DNA of 9,267 bases from Acidobacteriaceae bacterium (GTDB lineage Bacteria > Acidobacteriota > Terriglobia > Terriglobales > Acidobacteriaceae). Where the stretch lies: positions 6,637-15,903 of the forward strand of contig PLYW01000152.1 of the NCBI GenBank assembly GCA_003151875.1, in the 5' to 3' direction. The position numbers and the translations under genes are program-made. Below the pieces are notes generated by a model that was not told the DNA's origin, did not search any database, and saw nothing but the letters and a program-made list of their open reading frames with translations. This document shows, piece by piece, positions 6,677-9,267 of the stretch. Position 1 is the first letter of the stretch, and each line of letters opens with the position of its first letter.

Positions 6677-7513
6677 CTAGCGCAAAATATCTTCCAGTTC
6701 CACGCCCCGGTCGGTGCGCTCATCGCGATATTTCACAATCACCGGAGTGTAGAGCGACAGTCCCCACTCCGCGGCTTTGCCCTTGGTGATGGCGCGCGAG
6801 CCGGGCACGACCACGGCTCCCTCCGGCACGCGCAGCGGTTCCGTCGCAGTCGCGCGGTAGATTTCGCCGTGCACGGTGTCAAACAACGGCGTGGACCGCG
6901 TCAGGATCACGCCGGCTCCCAGCACGGCGCGCGCGCCGACTTGCGTGCCCTCATAGATGCCACAGTTTCCGCCGATCAGCACGTCGTCTTCGATGATCAC
7001 GGGCGATGCGTTGACCGGCTCCAGCACGCCGCCGACCTGTGCTGCCGCGCTGATGTGGACACGCTTCCCCACCTGAGCGCAGGAGCCGACCAGCGCGTGC
7101 GAATCGATCATTGCGCCTTCGTCAACATAAGCGCCGACGTTGATGAACATTGGCGGCATGCAAATGACCGAGGGCGCTACGTAAGCGCCAGCGCGCACCG
7201 ACGAGCCTCCGGGGACGACACGCACCAGGTGGCTGGCAGCGAAGTGGCGAATCGGATAGGTGTCCTTGTCCACAAACGACAGCACGCGCGGGTCTCCGCT
7301 CTCCACCAGTTTGCCGATACGGAAGCCCAGCAGGATCCCTTGCTTCACCCATTCATTGGTGTGCCAGCGGCCTTCGGCCTTTTCCGCCGCACGAATTGCG
7401 CCCGTCGTCAGAGCATCGCGGAACCGCGAAAAGACCTCGCCGGCCTCGGGTAATCCGGCTGCCTCCGTTCCCATGGCATAGTAAGACTCGATTTGACGCT
7501 GCAGTTCGCGCAT
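6677..7513 (-). CDS. dapD: 2,3,4,5-tetrahydropyridine-2,6-dicarboxylate N-succinyltransferase
   Basis: DapD transfers succinyl from succinyl-CoA to tetrahydrodipicolinate in the succinylase route to meso-diaminopimelate and lysine, supplying peptidoglycan and protein synthesis in the cytoplasm. From the ATG at 7513 it is 278 aa, close to the usual 274. An N-terminal helical domain (1-95, with AEKAEGRWHTNEWVKQGILLGFR) precedes a left-handed beta-helix of hexapeptide repeats (about 105-240), including INVGAYVDEG, MIDSHALVGSCAQVGK, GGVLEP and IIEDDVLIGG, and a C-terminal strand SLYTPVIVKY. The catalytic Asp is probably Asp137 in MIDS (E. coli MVDT, Asp141), with the paired Glu188 in YEGT. An upstream in-frame start at 7579 would overlap the pyrophosphatase terminator and add an unconserved 22 residues. 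No other lysine gene adjoins. A -10-like TATACT sits 7 nt before the ATG, so leaderless expression is possible. Confidence 0.95.
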   Translation of the reverse strand: MRELQRQIESYYAMGTEAAGLPEAGEVFSRFRDALTTGAIRAAEKAEGRWHTNEWVKQGILLGFRIGKLVESGDPRVLSFVDKDTYPIRHFAASHLVRVVPGGSSVRAGAYVAPSVICMPPMFINVGAYVDEGAMIDSHALVGSCAQVGKRVHISAAAQVGGVLEPVNASPVIIEDDVLIGGNCGIYEGTQVGARAVLGAGVILTRSTPLFDTVHGEIYRATATEPLRVPEGAVVVPGSRAITKGKAAEWGLSLYTPVIVKYRDERTDRGVELEDILR

Positions 7514-7520
7514 GGCGGGC

Positions 7521-7526
7521 AGTATA
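7521..7526 (-). promoter_or_regulatory. Candidate dapD -10 box (leaderless arrangement)
   Basis: The minus strand reads TATACT at 7526-7521, then GCCCGCC, then ATG at 7513. Seven bases after a -10 box is the usual transcription start, which would fall on the A of the start codon. There is no Shine-Dalgarno sequence. The -35 region (about 7544-7549, TGGAGC) is poor. Confidence 0.45.
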
Positions 7527-7569
7527 ACCGTTCGCTGCCGCCCGCTCCAGTGCACGACAGCGCAAATGC

Positions 7570-7598
7570 AAAACGCCATCCCGTGGGATGGCGTTTGC
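7570..7598 (-). terminator. Rho-independent terminator of the pyrophosphatase gene
   Basis: AAACGCCATCCC (7571-7582) and GGGATGGCGTTT (7585-7596) form a perfect 12-bp inverted repeat with a two-base centre, so the outer stem with a four-base loop is the likely form. It begins 18 nt past the pyrophosphatase stop codon, and on the minus strand the stem ends in GTTTTGCATTT, a T-rich though interrupted tail. It lies upstream of dapD and insulates it from the pyrophosphatase transcript. Confidence 0.85.
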
Positions 7599-7615
7599 GG
7601 TTGGCCGGATTGAAA

Positions 7616-9267
7616 TCAGATAGCCTTGACGATCCGCATGGCGTAGAACGACCTCCACACGAAGGTAAACGACACCAGGAAGAAAACGACTGCCAGTATG
7701 TGGCTTAGTACCGCTCCCTGCGTCGCGGTCAATTGCACTGCCAGCTCCACCGCCAGCAACCCGAACAAGGTGGTGAACTTGATGATCGGGTTCATGGCGA
7801 CTGAGGACGTGTCCTTGAACGGATCGCCTACGGTGTCGCCGATCACAGTGGCATCGTGCAGCGCGGTGCCTTTCTGCTTCAGTTCGACTTCCACAATCTT
7901 CTTGGCATTGTCCCAGGCAGCGCCGGCATTGGCCATGAACATGGCCTGGTACAAGCCGAATGCCGCGATGGAGATGAGATAACCAATGAAGAAGAACGGC
8001 TCGATGAACGCAAAAGACAGGGTCACGAAGAACACCGCAATGAAGATGTTGAACATGCCTTTCTGCGCATACTTGGTGCAGATCTCAACCACCTTCTTGC
8101 TGTCGCCCACCGAGGCCTTATCCGATCCTTCCAGCTTGATGTTGGCCTTGATGAACTCCACCGCGCGATAAGCGCCGGTGGTGACCGCCTGCGTGGAAGC
8201 GCCGGTAAACCAGTAGATGATGGCGCCACCGCTGATCAGGCCGAGCACAAACGGAGCGTGCAGCAGCGATAGCTTATTCACATTTTCCGATAGGCCATGA
8301 GTGAGCGCCATGATGATGGAGAAGATCATGGTGGTCGCTCCCACCACCGCGGTGCCGATGAGTACCGGCTTTGCCGTCGCCTTGAACGTGTTGCCCGCGC
8401 CATCGTTCTCTTCCAGAAGGTGCTTGGCGCGTTCGAAGTTCACGCTCATGTTGTAGTCTTTCTGCAACTCGCCCTTGATGTTCGGGATGGTCTCAATCAG
8501 AGACAGCTCGTACACCGATTGCGCGTTGTCGGTCACCGGGCCGTAGGAATCCACGGCGATGGTCACCGGCCCCATGCCGAGGAAGCCGAAGGCGACCAGG
8601 CCGAAGGCGAACACCGCGGGAGCCAGCATCAACTCGCCGAGCCCGAACTGGCTGACGTAAGACCCTATTGCCATCAGGGACACCATGGTGAAGCCGAGGT
8701 AGTAGCAGGAGAAATTGCCGGCCACGAAGCCCGACAGGATGCCGAGCGACGCGCCGCCTTCGTCAGCCGAAGTCACCACTTCTCTCACGTGTCGCGATTC
8801 GGTTGAGGTGAATACCTTCACCAGTTCCGGGATCACAGCGCCGGCCAGAGTTCCACAGGAGATGATGGTCGCCAGCTTCCACCACTGCGTAGAATCGCCG
8901 CCCAATAAGGGCACGATTAGATACGACACGATGTAAGTCAGGACGATGGAGATGATGGAAGTGAGCCACACCAGCGAAGTAAGCGGCGCTTCGAAGTTCA
9001 TGTCGTCGGCATTGCCGTAACGGGCCTTGGCAACCGCTTCGTTCAGGAAGTAGGCCACGGTGCTGGAGACCAGCATCATGATGCGCATGATAAAGATCCA
9101 AACCAGCAACTGCACCTGGACCTTGGGGTCCCTCACAGCCAGCAGAATGAACGTAATCAGCGCCACGCCGGTGACGCCGTAGGTTTCGAAGCCGTCAGCG
9201 CTGGGACCGACCGAATCGCCCGCGTTGTCGCCGGTGCAGTCAGCGATGACGCCGGGGTTGCGCGCGT
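7616..9267 (-). CDS. hppA: Membrane-bound (V-type) proton/sodium-translocating pyrophosphatase, N-terminus missing
   Basis: This integral-membrane enzyme hydrolyses cytoplasmic pyrophosphate and pumps H+ or Na+. The reading frame stays open to the right edge, giving 549 visible residues of a protein usually 650-800 long; the GTG at 9166 is internal, because the frame before it encodes the conserved catalytic loop. Numbering from the edge: RNPGVIADCTGDNAGDSVGP (2-21), followed by SADGFETYGVTG, gives the pyrophosphate/Mg2+ Asp cluster; VDSYGPVTDNA (238-248); GNTFKATAKP (291-300); and the C-terminal NAGAAWDNAKK (445-455) and GDTVGDPFKDTSS (476-488). The first catalytic motif (DVGADLVGK) lies outside the window. 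Many hydrophobic helices lie between these motifs. Lys295 occupies the position where K+-independent enzymes have Lys and K+-dependent ones Ala, so a K+-independent, probably H+-pumping enzyme is inferred. Ion type cannot be fixed without the missing part. A strong terminator follows the stop. Confidence 0.96.
   Translation of the reverse strand, partial: ARNPGVIADCTGDNAGDSVGPSADGFETYGVTGVALITFILLAVRDPKVQVQLLVWIFIMRIMMLVSSTVAYFLNEAVAKARYGNADDMNFEAPLTSLVWLTSIISIVLTYIVSYLIVPLLGGDSTQWWKLATIISCGTLAGAVIPELVKVFTSTESRHVREVVTSADEGGASLGILSGFVAGNFSCYYLGFTMVSLMAIGSYVSQFGLGELMLAPAVFAFGLVAFGFLGMGPVTIAVDSYGPVTDNAQSVYELSLIETIPNIKGELQKDYNMSVNFERAKHLLEENDGAGNTFKATAKPVLIGTAVVGATTMIFSIIMALTHGLSENVNKLSLLHAPFVLGLISGGAIIYWFTGASTQAVTTGAYRAVEFIKANIKLEGSDKASVGDSKKVVEICTKYAQKGMFNIFIAVFFVTLSFAFIEPFFFIGYLISIAAFGLYQAMFMANAGAAWDNAKKIVEVELKQKGTALHDATVIGDTVGDPFKDTSSVAMNPIIKFTTLFGLLAVELAVQLTATQGAVLSHILAVVFFLVSFTFVWRSFYAMRIVKAI

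Noticed and set aside
7514..7579. 22-residue N-terminal extension of DapD
   Set aside because: It overlaps the terminator hairpin, is not conserved in DapD, and the ATG at 7513 gives the normal family length.
8297..8806. Plus-strand open frame of 169 codons within the pyrophosphatase gene
   Set aside because: It lies wholly antisense to conserved pyrophosphatase sequence and has the His/Glu/Arg-rich composition of an antisense frame over membrane-protein codons.
7616..9166. Pyrophosphatase start at the GTG at 9166
   Set aside because: The same frame upstream encodes the conserved NPGVIADC...GDNAGDS catalytic motif up to the window edge, so the gene is simply cut by the window.

Overview
The window looks like ordinary chromosomal DNA from a moderately GC-rich bacterium, most likely a member of the Acidobacteriota. 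That placement is an inference. It rests on the mix of protein families (RNase J, a short threonine dehydratase, EcsC-family protein, DAACS symporter, succinylase-type DapD, membrane pyrophosphatase) and on REP-like intergenic repeats that resemble ones I associate with that phylum. No rRNA, tRNA, transposase, phage gene or CRISPR array is visible.

Layout, left to right. Positions 1-143 (minus) hold the N-terminus of a secreted protein that runs off the left edge. Positions 144-304 are intergenic and carry a 7-bp hairpin repeat and a heptamer tandem repeat. Positions 305-4251 hold a tight minus-strand cluster, transcribed right to left: ribonuclease J, then a membrane-anchored alpha/beta hydrolase (gap 19 bp), then a PLP-dependent threonine/serine dehydratase (gap 7 bp). 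Positions 4252-4345 form a divergent intergenic region. An EcsC-family gene follows on the plus strand (4346-5032) and converges on a minus-strand dicarboxylate/amino-acid symporter (5075-6469). Positions 6470-6676 are non-coding and contain a 103-bp imperfect inverted repeat. Positions 6677-7513 (minus) encode DapD of the succinylase branch of lysine biosynthesis. A strong hairpin terminator at about 7570-7598 separates it from a large minus-strand membrane pyrophosphatase gene (7616 to the right edge, N-terminus missing).

The genes do not form one pathway. Broad themes are RNA decay (RNase J), amino-acid metabolism (dehydratase, DapD), solute uptake (symporter) and membrane energetics (pyrophosphatase). 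The only convincing operon is RNase J - hydrolase - dehydratase. Several starts lack a clear Shine-Dalgarno sequence, and dapD has a -10-like hexamer placed for leaderless initiation. I see no novel multi-gene system. The points most worth a second look are the composite inverted repeat, the variant symporter, the divergent pyrophosphatase motif and the poorly characterised anchored hydrolase linked to RNase J.
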